DNA of 39,712 bases from Acetobacterium sp. (GTDB taxonomy: Bacteria; Bacillota; Clostridia; Eubacteriales; Eubacteriaceae). The notes beneath the pieces are model-generated. The model worked only from the letters and a program-made list of their open reading frames with translations, was not told the DNA's origin and did no database searches. Position numbers and translations under genes: made by a program. Shown here in pieces: positions 15,266-25,130 of the stretch. The first letter of the stretch is position 1. The number at the start of each line of letters is the position of its first letter. The stretch is from the NCBI RefSeq assembly GCF_030652775.1, contig NZ_JAUSPS010000044.1, positions 1 to 39,712 of the forward strand, read 5' to 3'.

Positions 15266-17089
15266 TTAGTTGTTGTTTGGTTCATATCCATTCACTTTGC
15301 TTTTCAACTTCTTCCCTAGCGATTCATGATAAAAATAGTAATCCAAATTCAATCGCCGAGCTTCATGCATGGCTGCACTGCCAAAACGGATCAGATCTTC
15401 TTTTGTATTGGCATGATCCGGGTATTTGGAAATCCCGATATGGTTTCTTAAGGTAATTGAGCTCCCCTCAATAATAAAAGGTTTTTTCAGCAACTCAGCA
15501 ACCAACTGACAAATTTCCATTATTTTTTTTATGCTGGCCTCACAAGGGTAAAATAATACAAACTGATCCGTATAACGGCGGACAAAAAGACCATATTTGC
15601 CGATGGCGCCATATAATCGTTCACTTAAAGACTGCATCAACTGATCTTCAATATATTGACCGAAAGCATCCCCCACCGTATGAATTCCATCAACATGAAT
15701 AAAAATTAAGGCCAGATTTTTTTCAGAATTATTACCATTTTTATTAAAGTAGTTTTCTAAAACCTGTTCCAATTTATAACGATTGGGCAGATTGGTTACG
15801 GGATCCTGTGCAAAAGCGGCTTCTAGTGCTTTACGTTTTTCAATGGTCTCACTGATATCAATTCCAAGCAGAATGTTTGTATTTTCCCCATCTCTTTTGG
15901 AGAAGGTCGCATGATCCCACTGGATGTAATGAACATCACCTTTGCGATCCTTAAATGGCAATGGTCGTCTGAAATCTAAATTATCATTAACAAATTTTCG
16001 ATGCGTACGATTGAGATTCCCGAAAACATCCCGCAAATTTTTATTTTCAATATCGTCATAGGCAATCCCACTTAGTTGCTGCACTATGTGGTTAATGCTT
16101 CTGACTTCAAAATTACTATTAAATTCAATAAATAAGAGCCTACTGTTGTTCAACACCTTGTCAGTAAAAATAAGCTGGGCGTTTAATTCTTCGCGCAGGT
16201 CAACCTGCTTCGTAACATCCTGAAGAATCCCAATCGTTCTCTGATGCTCATTATCCTTCGTAAAATAATGTCGGATTCTTAAATAAATATCCCGAATTTC
16301 ACCCCGGTTATTTTTTATCCGGTAATGAGTATCAACCTTTTCCTGAGCTTGAAATGCCCGTAGAAAGGCTTTCCATACCCGGTTCTGATCATCTTCATAG
16401 GCCATCCAGTAAATGACATCAAGATTGGGTTCAACTTCACCTTCTTCATAACCTAGTATACTATAAAGTTCCCTTGACCAGTAGATTTTTTTTGTTAAAT
16501 AATTCATTTCCCAGTAGCCCAGATGGGCAAGATGCTGGATTTCCAGGAGCTCTTCTTTCTGCTGACTGATATACTCGTCCTTCTCATAGGTTTTTTTTAA
16601 ATCTGTGCCGGTTACGACTATATAGGTTTTTTCACGTCCCTTTTCACTGTTTATTTTCAACGGTTTAAAAACCAGATGAATCGGGATCACCTCACCATTT
16701 TTATGGAAAAATTTGATATCCCATTCGTAGACACCTTTTTCGGCAATCGCTTTTTTTAGTTCATCCAGTTCATCTTCAAAAACAAAGTCCATGGGAATGC
16801 GCTGAATACTTTTACCAATAACTTTATCCGCTGGCTTTCCCTGGTATTTCAAAAACGTTTCATTAGCCTTATATATAATTCCGTCTTTATCAACCACAAC
16901 GATGCTGTCCGTAACTTGGTTGAAAACCCCTTGAAACATTTTTTCAACCCGTTCCCATTCTTCTCGCCTTCTTTTAAATTTAACAAGGTGGTATGCTACT
17001 GCCCCAGCCAAACTCAAAAAAATAATGGCTCCTAAAATTACCATTGATATTATCTTTTCTTCTGAAAAATTATTTATCTCATTCAGCAT
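15266..17089 (-). CDS. Membrane PAS protein with degenerate GGDEF domain
   Basis: A 607-residue signalling protein. One transmembrane segment (about 13-36) follows a short external N-terminus. Then come three PAS/PAC domains (about 55-165, 185-300 and 310-420; note TGTDLKKTYEK, GILQDVTK, LGIDISE) and a GGDEF-type domain from DPVTNLPNRYKLEQVL onward. The GGDEF signature is replaced by RYTDQF at about 505-510, so cyclase activity is unlikely. The chain stops where an EAL domain often begins, leaving no phosphodiesterase domain. It may bind GTP or c-di-GMP or act through protein contacts. The ATG at 17089 follows AAGGTG; a TTG 31 codons upstream was rejected. It precedes the HAD gene. Confidence 0.85.
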   Translation of the reverse strand: MLNEINNFSEEKIISMVILGAIIFLSLAGAVAYHLVKFKRRREEWERVEKMFQGVFNQVTDSIVVVDKDGIIYKANETFLKYQGKPADKVIGKSIQRIPMDFVFEDELDELKKAIAEKGVYEWDIKFFHKNGEVIPIHLVFKPLKINSEKGREKTYIVVTGTDLKKTYEKDEYISQQKEELLEIQHLAHLGYWEMNYLTKKIYWSRELYSILGYEEGEVEPNLDVIYWMAYEDDQNRVWKAFLRAFQAQEKVDTHYRIKNNRGEIRDIYLRIRHYFTKDNEHQRTIGILQDVTKQVDLREELNAQLIFTDKVLNNSRLLFIEFNSNFEVRSINHIVQQLSGIAYDDIENKNLRDVFGNLNRTHRKFVNDNLDFRRPLPFKDRKGDVHYIQWDHATFSKRDGENTNILLGIDISETIEKRKALEAAFAQDPVTNLPNRYKLEQVLENYFNKNGNNSEKNLALIFIHVDGIHTVGDAFGQYIEDQLMQSLSERLYGAIGKYGLFVRRYTDQFVLFYPCEASIKKIMEICQLVAELLKKPFIIEGSSITLRNHIGISKYPDHANTKEDLIRFGSAAMHEARRLNLDYYFYHESLGKKLKSKVNGYEPNNN

Positions 17090-17488
17090 AGTGAACACCT
17101 TGCTTTCTGATGTTTGATGTTGTCGACACCACCATCCGATCATATCTTTGCAAAAGATGACCTTCAGGATATTTGCCTTCAATTCATAGATATATTATAA
17201 TACATACTGTCAACAAAATCCATTACTGACCATCATTATTTTAAATATTGAAAAATGAGATTTTACAACTGACGCAAAACTCAACTGATGATTCGTAGTC
17301 GATCATCTTCTGACGTAAACCGATCTTGCCGCTGTTCATAAGTGCAGTCAAGATTTTTAAAAATCATTCCCAATAAAATCAAACAAATTATCTTAAAAGC
17401 TTTGACAAACTGAAAATTAATGTTACAATATATTTAACGCTTCACTAGACTACAGTAATAAAGTACTTGTTTGAACAAGGAGGTTCAC
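17090..17488. other. Divergent intergenic region between the PAS gene and hisZ
   Basis: About 400 bp without a gene. The right end carries the his promoter (17402-17429). On the minus strand TTGACA at 17213-17208 and a TATAAT at 17199-17194 are only 8 bp apart, so they cannot serve together, and the PAS promoter is not resolved. A CTTGTT-TG-AACAAG repeat (17466-17479) touches the hisZ ribosome site. No T-box or his attenuator was recognised. Confidence 0.5.
17402..17429 (+). promoter_or_regulatory. Sigma-A promoter of the histidine operon
   Basis: TTGACA at 17402-17407 and TACAAT at 17424-17429 are separated by 16 bp. The predicted start near 17436 leaves a leader of about 53 nt before hisZ. 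The leader is too short for a T-box, so control is more likely by a DNA-binding repressor. Confidence 0.65.
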
Positions 17489-18745
17489 ATGCTTTTTAAT
17501 TATACCATCGACGGATTCGAAAATATCCAACATCAGGATTATTTCGCACTGCAGCAAATCAACTATAAACTCATGTCACTTTACCGCTCCTTTGGATATC
17601 ATCAGATTTCCACCCCCACCTTTGAAACCTATGATCTGTACGTCAATGAAGATTCCATACCCAGCGATGATCTCTTCAAGCTGGTCAATCATCAAGGTAA
17701 GGTTCTTGTTCTAAAACCGGATGCCACGCTGCCGGTCACTCGCATGGCTGCCATGAACCACCCCAATTCTCAGGATGTCATCAAATTCTCTTACGAGACC
17801 AATATTTATCGGAATTTTTCATCACCAGAAATCATCAAGAAAGAGATCACCCAAATCGGGATTGAATATTTTGGTAACAATAGCCCGGAATGCGACGGCG
17901 AAGTAATCGCCCTGGCGATTCGTTCGCTGTTAGAAAATGGCATTAAGGACGTGCACATTGATTTGGGTCATGTGGGATTCATCAATTTTCTTTTTGATGA
18001 TCTGGCCTTTTCCGACAAAGAAAAAGCGACCCTATTTAAATACATCGAAAACAAAAACATTGGCGATATCGCTGACTATCTGGAAAAACTGGCATTGCCT
18101 GATGATAAAAAAGCCATCATTCTTAAACTACCACTGCTCTATGGCGAACCTAAAACCGTATTAAAACAGATGGAAGCCTTGTGCATCAATGACAAAATGC
18201 GGCAGGTAGTTGAAAAAATCTCTGAAATTTACGCCCATCTGGAAGTCATTAACCTGGCTGAGTACGTGAGTTTTGATCTTGGTTTTACCAATCAGATGAA
18301 CTATTACAGCGACATCAACTTTAAAGGTTATATCAACAGCTGTGCTGAACCGGTGATCAGCGGCGGACGTTATAACCATCTGTCAGAAAAATTCGGTATT
18401 CCCCGTCCGGCCTGCGGTTTTGCCATCGATCTGCTCAAGGTGATTGATTACATGGAGCAACACCAGCTGCTCCCCCAGGATGATCAGAAGATCCATGTGC
18501 TTTTTTATGAAAAGTCACAAAAATCCGCTGCCTACAAAATGGCGGAACAACTGCGCTCAAACGGATCCATAGTTGAAGTTTTCCTGATGAATAATACTAA
18601 AGAAATCCATGTGGCGTCTTTCCAGGAGAATGCCCTTTATAAGAATGCCGCGCTGTACTTCCTGACTGACGACAAACTCTTATCTGAAAACAATGGAAAA
18701 TTCTTAGAAATCAAAGCAATTGGTTCTGAAAGCGAGGTGGCGTAA
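17489..18745 (+). CDS. hisZ: ATP phosphoribosyltransferase regulatory subunit HisZ
   Basis: HisZ is a catalytically inactive histidyl-tRNA synthetase paralogue that forms a complex with short HisG and makes it active and histidine-sensitive. The 418-residue protein keeps the class II aaRS core: RSFGYHQISTPTFETYD, LKPDATLPVTRMAA, ISGGRYNHLSEKFG and PACGFAIDLL. It lacks a full anticodon-binding domain. The ATG at 17489 has an AAGGAGG site; an in-frame TTG six codons upstream overlaps that site. It is the first gene of the his operon and ends one base before hisG. Confidence 0.95.
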   Translation: MLFNYTIDGFENIQHQDYFALQQINYKLMSLYRSFGYHQISTPTFETYDLYVNEDSIPSDDLFKLVNHQGKVLVLKPDATLPVTRMAAMNHPNSQDVIKFSYETNIYRNFSSPEIIKKEITQIGIEYFGNNSPECDGEVIALAIRSLLENGIKDVHIDLGHVGFINFLFDDLAFSDKEKATLFKYIENKNIGDIADYLEKLALPDDKKAIILKLPLLYGEPKTVLKQMEALCINDKMRQVVEKISEIYAHLEVINLAEYVSFDLGFTNQMNYYSDINFKGYINSCAEPVISGGRYNHLSEKFGIPRPACGFAIDLLKVIDYMEQHQLLPQDDQKIHVLFYEKSQKSAAYKMAEQLRSNGSIVEVFLMNNTKEIHVASFQENALYKNAALYFLTDDKLLSENNGKFLEIKAIGSESEVA

Positions 18746-19366
18746 ATGGTAATCCGATTCGCCCTGGCCAAAGGCCGGGTGGCTAAAAAAGCAATTGAGC
18801 TGTTAATTGATCTGGGTTACGTTTTTGAAGATTACTCGGAAAAAAGTCGAAAGCTTATTTTTACCGACACCACCGGAACGATTGAGTTTTTTCTGGTGAA
18901 ATCTCCGGATGTTCCCACCTATGTGGAAAAAGGTGCGGCTGATATCGGCATTGTCGGCAAGGATGTGCTACTGGAGCACCCAGCCCAGGTTTATGAGATG
19001 CTAAACCTGAACATCGGCAAATGCAAAATGTGTGTAGCCGGCTTTGAAAACCATCCGATCCCCTATGGCAAAAAAATGGTGGTGGGCACCAAATATCCGG
19101 TCATCGCAAAAGATTATTTTCATACCAAGAACCAACTGGTAGACATCATAAAAATCAATGGCTCGGTGGAGTTGGCTCCGCTGATTGGTTTAGCCGACTG
19201 TATCGTCGATATTGTCGAAAGTGGTAATACGCTGAAAGAAAACGGACTATCTGTATTGGCAGAAATCTGCGAGATCAGCTCCCGACTAATTGTCAATCAG
19301 GTTAGCCTGAAGACCAAACGAGAAATGATCGATCCCATTATCAAGGCATTTGAAAACCAGCTGTAG
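18746..19366 (+). CDS. hisG: ATP phosphoribosyltransferase, short form
   Basis: Catalyses the first committed step of histidine synthesis, joining ATP and PRPP. At 206 residues it is the short form that lacks the C-terminal allosteric domain and needs HisZ, which is encoded directly upstream. Visible blocks are RFALAKGRVAKKA, KSPDVPTYVEKGAADIGIVGKD and the PRPP-binding region DCIVDIVESGNTLKENGL. The start is immediately after the hisZ stop, with AGCGAGGTGG as ribosome site inside hisZ, so translation is coupled. Confidence 0.97.
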   Translation: MVIRFALAKGRVAKKAIELLIDLGYVFEDYSEKSRKLIFTDTTGTIEFFLVKSPDVPTYVEKGAADIGIVGKDVLLEHPAQVYEMLNLNIGKCKMCVAGFENHPIPYGKKMVVGTKYPVIAKDYFHTKNQLVDIIKINGSVELAPLIGLADCIVDIVESGNTLKENGLSVLAEICEISSRLIVNQVSLKTKREMIDPIIKAFENQL

Positions 19367-19387
19367 ATTACTTAAGAGAGGAATAAA

Positions 19388-20668
19388 ATGAAAACTATCA
19401 TCTATAAACAAGGCATGGATCTTGATACGATATTAAAACGCAATGAAGATGAGCGGGAGGATATTCACAACGCTGTTCTGGAAATTATTAAAGGGGTAAA
19501 AAAAGAAGGCAATGCTGCCCTTTTGTATTATACTCAGGCGCTTGATCACTGTGTCCTCACCCATTTACAGGTCACCGAGGAAGAAATCGAAGCTGCCTTT
19601 TCATCGGTTCCCGATGAACTTCTAGATATCATCCGGGAGGCCGCCCAAAACATTCGCGATTTTCACGAAAAACAGCTGGAAACAACCTGGACCTACACAC
19701 CTAAACCCGGGGTCGTCCTAGGCCAACATATCACTCCGATTGAACGGGTGGGACTCTATGTCCCCGGTGGCAAAGCCACCTACCCCTCGACCGTGCTGAT
19801 GGATGCCATTCCGGCACTGGTGGCCGGGGTAAGGTCCCTGGTGATGGTGACTCCTCCAGGACGGGATGGGAAAATCAACCCCACAATCCTGGCTGCGGCG
19901 AAAATTGCCGGCGTCCACGAAATTTATAAGCTCGGTGGCGCTCAGGCGATTGCCGCTCTCGCCTACGGCACTGAAACCATCAAACCAGTTAATAAAATTG
20001 TCGGACCCGGTAATATTTATGTAGCCACTGCTAAAAAAGAAGTTTTTGGCAAGGTCGATATTGACATGATTGCCGGACCCAGCGAGGTGTTGATCATTGC
20101 TGACGAAAATGCCAACCCGGTTTATGCCGCCGCCGACCTTCTGTCTCAGGCCGAGCACGACGAACTGGCGATGCCAATTCTGGTGACCACCTCAGCCAAA
20201 CTGGGAGCACAAGTCATTGAAGAAGTCTACCGACAGATCAGTGAAGACCTCAACCGCAAAGAAATCGCCAAAAAATCAGTCGATGATTATGGCTTTGTCT
20301 TCATTGTCAAGGATCTCGACGAAGCCTTTGAGTTGTCCAACCAGATTGCTCCCGAGCATCTGGAGCTGCTCATCAAAGACCCCATGGATTCACTGGAAAA
20401 GGTAAAAAATGCTGGCGCCATCTTTATGGGCGCTTACACCCCAGAACCTCTGGGTGATTATTTTGCCGGACCCAACCACACCCTGCCGACTTCCGGCACA
20501 GCCAAATTCTCCTCACCTCTGGGAGTTTATGACTATCTGAAAAAATCCAGCATTCTATCCTATGATCAGGCCGCATTGCAGTCAGTCTATCCAAAGATTG
20601 CCGCCTTTGCCCGTTCCGAAGGATTGGATGCCCATGCCAAAGCAGTTGAAAGGCGGTTTGAAGACTAA
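19388..20668 (+). CDS. hisD: Histidinol dehydrogenase
   Basis: Zinc-dependent enzyme for the last two steps, histidinol to histidine with two NAD+. The 426-residue protein shows PIERVGLYVPGGKATYPST, KLGGAQAIAALAYGT, NKIVGPGNIYVATAKKEVFG, IAGPSEVLIIAD, LLSQAEHDELA (zinc/active-site region) and FAGPNHTLPTSGTAKFSSPL. The GAGAGGA site lies just before the ATG. The stop overlaps the hisC start (TAATG). Confidence 0.97.
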   Translation: MKTIIYKQGMDLDTILKRNEDEREDIHNAVLEIIKGVKKEGNAALLYYTQALDHCVLTHLQVTEEEIEAAFSSVPDELLDIIREAAQNIRDFHEKQLETTWTYTPKPGVVLGQHITPIERVGLYVPGGKATYPSTVLMDAIPALVAGVRSLVMVTPPGRDGKINPTILAAAKIAGVHEIYKLGGAQAIAALAYGTETIKPVNKIVGPGNIYVATAKKEVFGKVDIDMIAGPSEVLIIADENANPVYAAADLLSQAEHDELAMPILVTTSAKLGAQVIEEVYRQISEDLNRKEIAKKSVDDYGFVFIVKDLDEAFELSNQIAPEHLELLIKDPMDSLEKVKNAGAIFMGAYTPEPLGDYFAGPNHTLPTSGTAKFSSPLGVYDYLKKSSILSYDQAALQSVYPKIAAFARSEGLDAHAKAVERRFED

Positions 20669-21732
20669 TGGAATCCCTGATAAGAAAAAACATCCAGCAA
20701 TTAATTGCCTACAAGGTGGACGCTCCGCAGTTTGAGATCATCGTCAATGCCAATGAAAGTCCCTATGACTTTCCCATGCAGCTTAAACGAAAGTTCAGCG
20801 ACGATATCTGTAACACTGATTTAAACCGCTACCCGGAGGCCTGTTTTCCCGAACTGATTGAAGCCATCACCGACTATACCGGTGTCCCGGGCGAAGGCAT
20901 TATCTGCGGCTCCGGCTCCGACGAGCTGATTGCGATGATCAACCAGGCCTTTGTGGATCCCGGTGATGTCGTGGTCTCCCACTCGCCCTCCTTTTCAATG
21001 TACGACATTTGGGCCACCATTGCCAATGCCAGACATATTATGGTGCCCGATCTGCCGGGGCATATTCCCGATGTGGAGGGCATGATTACGGCCGCCTGCG
21101 AAAATCAAGCCAAACTGCTTTATATCTGTAACCCCAACAATCCCACTGGCTATATTTTTAGTCGCGCGGATATTATCAAACTATTGGATTCTGTCCCTTC
21201 GCTGGTGATCCTGGACGAAGCCTATATTGAGTTCTTTGGTGAATCTGGTGTTGATCTGCTGGAGAAATATCCCCGCTTGTTAGTGCTGCGAACCTTGTCC
21301 AAAGCCTTCGGTCTGGCTGGTATCCGCTGTGGCTATGCCCTGGGTAACAAAGAAATTATTGATATTCTTTACAAGGTTAAGGGTCCCTACAACCTCAATG
21401 TTCTGACCCAGAAATTGGCCGTCATCGCCTTAAAAAATCGCGATGCAATCCTGCGCAATCTGGAAATTTTAAGGGCAGAGCGACAAAAAGCGATGAGTGT
21501 ACTGGAAACCTTTCCCGGCCTGACCCTTTATCCCTCCGGCGCCAATTTCATATATTTTGAAACCGATCGAGCTGAAGCTATCTATGAAGCGCTCCTGAAA
21601 CGGAATATCCTGATCAAACGCTTTGTTGAAAATGACGCCACTCCTGGCAGTATTCGTTTTTCCATGGGCAAACCCCAGGAAAACCAAAAGATTCTGGATA
21701 TTATCAAGGAGGTCGTGTACAATGAAGCGTAA
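20668..21732 (+). CDS. hisC: Histidinol-phosphate aminotransferase
   Basis: PLP-dependent class I/II aminotransferase that converts imidazole-acetol phosphate to histidinol phosphate. At 354 residues it is of usual length. NANESPYDFP at the N-terminus, CNPNNPTGYIF, LDEAYIEF and LRTLSKAFGLAGIRCGY (Schiff-base lysine in SKAF) are the family marks. The start overlaps hisD by one base and the end overlaps hisB by 11 bases. Confidence 0.96.
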   Translation: MESLIRKNIQQLIAYKVDAPQFEIIVNANESPYDFPMQLKRKFSDDICNTDLNRYPEACFPELIEAITDYTGVPGEGIICGSGSDELIAMINQAFVDPGDVVVSHSPSFSMYDIWATIANARHIMVPDLPGHIPDVEGMITAACENQAKLLYICNPNNPTGYIFSRADIIKLLDSVPSLVILDEAYIEFFGESGVDLLEKYPRLLVLRTLSKAFGLAGIRCGYALGNKEIIDILYKVKGPYNLNVLTQKLAVIALKNRDAILRNLEILRAERQKAMSVLETFPGLTLYPSGANFIYFETDRAEAIYEALLKRNILIKRFVENDATPGSIRFSMGKPQENQKILDIIKEVVYNEA

Positions 21733-22309
21733 AAGCACATTAAACCGGTCTACCACCGAGACCGAAATATCACTTTCGCTAAATATTGACGGATCCGGTC
21801 TGGCCAAGATCAACACCGGAGTTGGTTTTTTTGATCATATGCTGACGCTCTTCACTAAACATGGCAAATTTGATCTGACCATCGATGCCCATGGTGACGA
21901 AGCTGATAACCACCATGCTATTGAAGACATTGGTATTCTGCTGGGAAAAGCCTTTTATGATGCGTTGGGTGACAAGGCCGGCATTAATCGCTATGCTTTC
22001 CAGTTCACCCCTATGGATGAAGCCCTGTGCCGCACCTGTGTGGACATCAGCGGCCGCAGCACCCTTGTTTTCGATGTCCCTCTGACCCGGGAATTCATTG
22101 GTGACTTTGAAACTGAAATGCTGGAGGAATTCTTTAGCGCATTTACCAGCAACAGCAAAATAACCCTCCATGTGGCCTCCCTCTACGGCAAGAACAACCA
22201 CCATATCGTGGAAGGAATTTTTAAATCGCTGGGTCGAACACTAAAAGATGCCTGTACAATCGAAGCTGGCAACACCGAAATTCCATCCACTAAAGGAATA
22301 ATAGAATAA
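21722..22309 (+). CDS. hisB: Imidazoleglycerol-phosphate dehydratase
   Basis: Manganese-dependent dehydratase of the pathway, 195 residues. It has the duplicated metal-binding motifs FFDHMLTLFTKHG and DNHHAIEDIGI in the first half and HVASLYGKNNHHIVEGIFKSLGR in the second. It is the monofunctional form, without the histidinol-phosphatase domain found in E. coli HisB. The ATG at 21722 has AAGGAGG upstream inside hisC and was chosen over a much longer frame start at 21623 that lies wholly inside hisC. Confidence 0.96.
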   Translation: MKRKSTLNRSTTETEISLSLNIDGSGLAKINTGVGFFDHMLTLFTKHGKFDLTIDAHGDEADNHHAIEDIGILLGKAFYDALGDKAGINRYAFQFTPMDEALCRTCVDISGRSTLVFDVPLTREFIGDFETEMLEEFFSAFTSNSKITLHVASLYGKNNHHIVEGIFKSLGRTLKDACTIEAGNTEIPSTKGIIE

Positions 22310-22323
22310 CAGGAGGACAACCA

Positions 22324-22932
22324 TTGATCGCAATTGTCGACTACGATGTCGGAAATCTTAAAAATGTCTATACGGCTCTGGGTGATGTCGGTCTTTCCGG
22401 CACCATCACCCGCGATAAAAAGGTACTGGATGCAGCTGACGCCATCATTCTACCAGGGGTTGGAGCTTTCTCCGACGCCATGGACAACCTCAGAAAATTT
22501 GATCTCATTGATGCCCTTAATGACAATGTCAAAAAGGGCAAGATCCTGATGGGAATCTGCCTCGGCATGCAGCTGCTTTTTGATAAAAGCTATGAGGACG
22601 GTGAATTTTCCGGACTCTCCTATATCCCCGGAGAAATCGTCAAATTCGACGCTCCCGGGATAAAAATTCCCCATATGGGTTGGAACAATCTGGTGATTAA
22701 CCGGGACAGCCCGTTGGTCAAAAACATTGGCCCCGAAGACTATGTCTACTTTGTCCATTCCTACTATGCCAATCCGGAGAACTTTGATGATGTCGTGGCC
22801 TATGCCGAATACAGCGTCAAGGTACCCGCGATTGTAAAGAAGGACAACGTCATTGGCATGCAATTTCATCCGGAAAAAAGCTCCAACGTGGGCTTCCAAT
22901 TACTAACGAACTTTAAGGAGATGATATCATGA
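22324..22932 (+). CDS. hisH: Imidazole glycerol phosphate synthase, glutaminase subunit
   Basis: Class I glutamine amidotransferase that feeds ammonia to HisF. The 202-residue protein has the nucleophile Cys79 in MGICLGMQLLFD and the His-Glu of the triad in GMQFHPEKSS. The start codon is TTG at 22324, behind an AGGAGG site at correct spacing; no ATG fits. The stop overlaps the hisA start (ATGA). Confidence 0.96.
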   Translation: MIAIVDYDVGNLKNVYTALGDVGLSGTITRDKKVLDAADAIILPGVGAFSDAMDNLRKFDLIDALNDNVKKGKILMGICLGMQLLFDKSYEDGEFSGLSYIPGEIVKFDAPGIKIPHMGWNNLVINRDSPLVKNIGPEDYVYFVHSYYANPENFDDVVAYAEYSVKVPAIVKKDNVIGMQFHPEKSSNVGFQLLTNFKEMIS

Positions 22933-23651
22933 TTGTATTTCCGGCCATCGATTTAAAAAACGGCAAATGCGTCCGTCTGATGCAAGGACAGAAGGATGCC
23001 GAAACTATTTATTTTGACAACCCGGTGGATGTCGCCCTGAAATGGCAGTCCAAGGGCGCCCAGTATCTGCATCTGGTGGATCTGGATGGTGCCTTTGACG
23101 GCCAGCCGAAAAATCTGGAACTGGTTAAAGAGATTGTTGCCGCTCTGGATATTCCGGTGGAACTTGGCGGTGGTATTAGAACGCTGGAAATTGCCAAAGA
23201 CTATATCGACAGTGGCGTAGCCCGGATCATCATTGGTACCCAGGCCGTTAAAGATTTCGATTTTATTGTTAAACTCCTAGATCTCTATGATGAAAAAGTC
23301 TGCGTTTCCATTGATGCTAAAAACGGTTTAGTTTGCACCGAAGGCTGGGTGGAAAGTAGCAATATTGAAGCGCTTGAACTGGCCAGCAACCTGGAAAAAC
23401 TGGGTCTGTCCACGCTGGTTTACACCGACATATCAAAAGACGGCATGATGACTGGTCCTAATTTTGATATGCTCAAGGTGCTCAATGATAATTTGAAAAT
23501 TGATATCATCGCTTCTGGCGGCATCTCTAAATCAGCAGACCTGATCCGACTTCAGGAAATGGGGCTTTACGGCGCCATTACCGGAAAAGCCCTGTATGAA
23601 GGAGCCATCGATCTGGAAAAACTGTTGCAGGAGGAGCTCAAATCATGCTGA
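22929..23651 (+). CDS. hisA: Phosphoribosylformimino-5-aminoimidazole carboxamide ribotide isomerase
   Basis: A (beta/alpha)8 barrel isomerase of 240 residues that opens the ribose ring of ProFAR. Marks are [17 protein letters not shown] (catalytic Asp in AIDL), [33 protein letters not shown] (second catalytic Asp) and [12 protein letters not shown]. The start overlaps hisH by four bases and the end overlaps hisF by seven. Confidence 0.96.
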   Translation: MIVFPAIDLKNGKCVRLMQGQKDAETIYFDNPVDVALKWQSKGAQYLHLVDLDGAFDGQPKNLELVKEIVAALDIPVELGGGIRTLEIAKDYIDSGVARIIIGTQAVKDFDFIVKLLDLYDEKVCVSIDAKNGLVCTEGWVESSNIEALELASNLEKLGLSTLVYTDISKDGMMTGPNFDMLKVLNDNLKIDIIASGGISKSADLIRLQEMGLYGAITGKALYEGAIDLEKLLQEELKSC

Positions 23652-24403
23652 CCAAACGGATCATTCCCTGCCTGGACGTGGATCACGGCCGGGTGGTAAA
23701 AGGTAAAAAATTTCAGAATATTCAGGATGTCGCCGATCCAGTCGAACTGGGGCGGTACTACTCCGACCAGGGCGCTGACGAACTGGTTTTCTACGATATC
23801 ACCGCCAGCTATGAAGATCGCGATATTTTTATTCATATTGTTGAAAAAGTAGCTGAAGCCATCCGCATCCCCTTTACCATTGGCGGCGGTATTAGCAAGG
23901 TCGAAGATTTCCGCAAAGTGCTGATGGCCGGCGCCGATAAGGTTTCGGTTAATTCATCAGCCGTTAAAAACCCCCAGCTAATCCGCGAAGCCGCCCTTCG
24001 TTTTGGGGCTCAATGTGTGGTTTTATCCATTGACGCCAAGCGCAATAACAGGGGTTCCTGGGATGTATATGTAAAAGGCGGCCGGGAAAACACCGGCATC
24101 GATGCGATTGAGTGGGCCAAACAGGGTCAGGATCTGGGTGCCGGAGAAATCTGTATCAACTCCATCGATACCGATGGGGTTAAAAAAGGCTATGATCTGG
24201 AACTTAACCAGAAACTTTCCAGTCTTCTGACCATTCCGATTATTGCCTCTGGCGGAGCAGGAAAAATGGAAGACTTTGCCGAAGTATTAAAAGTAGGCGC
24301 CGATGCTGCTCTGGCGGCATCCGTTTTTCACTATAAAGAAATTCCCATTGTTGATTTGAAAAATTATTTACACGATCAGCAAATACCTGTCAGACGGGTA
24401 TAG
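23645..24403 (+). CDS. hisF: Imidazole glycerol phosphate synthase, cyclase subunit
   Basis: Paralogue of HisA that uses ammonia from HisH to form IGP and AICAR. The 252-residue barrel has [56 protein letters not shown] (catalytic Asp) and [12 protein letters not shown]. An AGGAGG site lies inside hisA. Start chosen at 23645. Confidence 0.97.
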   Translation: MLTKRIIPCLDVDHGRVVKGKKFQNIQDVADPVELGRYYSDQGADELVFYDITASYEDRDIFIHIVEKVAEAIRIPFTIGGGISKVEDFRKVLMAGADKVSVNSSAVKNPQLIREAALRFGAQCVVLSIDAKRNNRGSWDVYVKGGRENTGIDAIEWAKQGQDLGAGEICINSIDTDGVKKGYDLELNQKLSSLLTIPIIASGGAGKMEDFAEVLKVGADAALAASVFHYKEIPIVDLKNYLHDQQIPVRRV

Positions 24404-24414
24404 AAAGGCAAAAA

Positions 24415-25035
24415 ATGGATTTTGAAAAAATAAAATATAACGAAGCGGGATTGGTTCCTGCCATCGTTCAGGATTATGAAACTCGTCAGGTGCTGATGAT
24501 GGCCTGGATGAACGAAGAAGCCTTAAAATTGACCCTGGATACCAAAAAAGCCACCTTTTACAGCCGCAGCAGGCAAGGGCTGTGGGTAAAGGGTGAAACT
24601 TCTGGCAACACTCAGTCGGTGGTTAAAATTAACTACGATTGCGACGGCGATACCCTCCTGCTACAAGTAAACCCACAAGGTCCCGCCTGTCATACCGGAA
24701 ATACTTCATGCTTTTATCGCAGTTTAGCCATTGATCAAGATGCCAACCTCGGAAATATGGAGATCTTAACGATGCTATATGATCTGATTGCTGATCGCAA
24801 AACCAACCCTCTTGCTGGTTCTTATACCAACTATCTGTTTGAAAAAGGAGTGGATAAGATCTGTAAAAAAATCGGCGAAGAGGCCGCCGAGACGATTATT
24901 GCTGCTAAAAACGACGATCCTGCTGAGCTGATCTACGAAGCTTCAGATCTTATCTACCACTTGCTGGTATTACTCAACAACCAGAATGTGGATCTGGAAT
25001 CGTTATTCCATGAACTGACCAAACGCCATAAATAA
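24415..25035 (+). CDS. hisI: Bifunctional phosphoribosyl-AMP cyclohydrolase / phosphoribosyl-ATP pyrophosphatase
   Basis: Fused HisI-HisE (hisIE) of 206 residues that performs the second and third pathway steps. The N-terminal cyclohydrolase has [43 protein letters not shown] and the zinc Cys in [13 protein letters not shown]. The C-terminal pyrophosphatase (from about residue 110) has [27 protein letters not shown] and [13 protein letters not shown]. It closes the his operon, 11 nt after hisF, and is followed by a terminator. With it, all pathway activities except histidinol-phosphate phosphatase are encoded here. Confidence 0.96.
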   Translation: MDFEKIKYNEAGLVPAIVQDYETRQVLMMAWMNEEALKLTLDTKKATFYSRSRQGLWVKGETSGNTQSVVKINYDCDGDTLLLQVNPQGPACHTGNTSCFYRSLAIDQDANLGNMEILTMLYDLIADRKTNPLAGSYTNYLFEKGVDKICKKIGEEAAETIIAAKNDDPAELIYEASDLIYHLLVLLNNQNVDLESLFHELTKRHK

Positions 25036-25043
25036 GCATTTTT

Positions 25044-25073
25044 AAAGCCGATTAAACAACTTTAATCGGCTTT
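25044..25073 (+). terminator. Terminator of the his operon
   Basis: AAAGCCGATTAAA and TTTAATCGGCTTT pair perfectly over 13 bp around a 4-nt loop and are followed by T residues, eight bases past the hisI stop. Confidence 0.9.
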
Positions 25074-25093
25074 TTCAGTAAAATTTTCCAACC

Positions 25094-25118
25094 AAAAAAG
25101 GGACGTTTGTCACGCCCC
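25094..25118 (-). terminator. Terminator of the arsD-like gene
   Basis: On the minus strand GGGGCGT and ACGTCCC pair (one wobble) around a 5-nt loop and are followed by six T residues (A run 25094-25099). It lies just past the ArsD stop, back to back with the his terminator. Confidence 0.75.
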
Positions 25119-25130
25119 CTATCGCTCTAC

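Noticed and set aside
17183-17436. T-box or his attenuator upstream of hisZ
   Set aside because: No T-box motif was found, and the promoter at 17402-17429 leaves only about 53 nt of leader.
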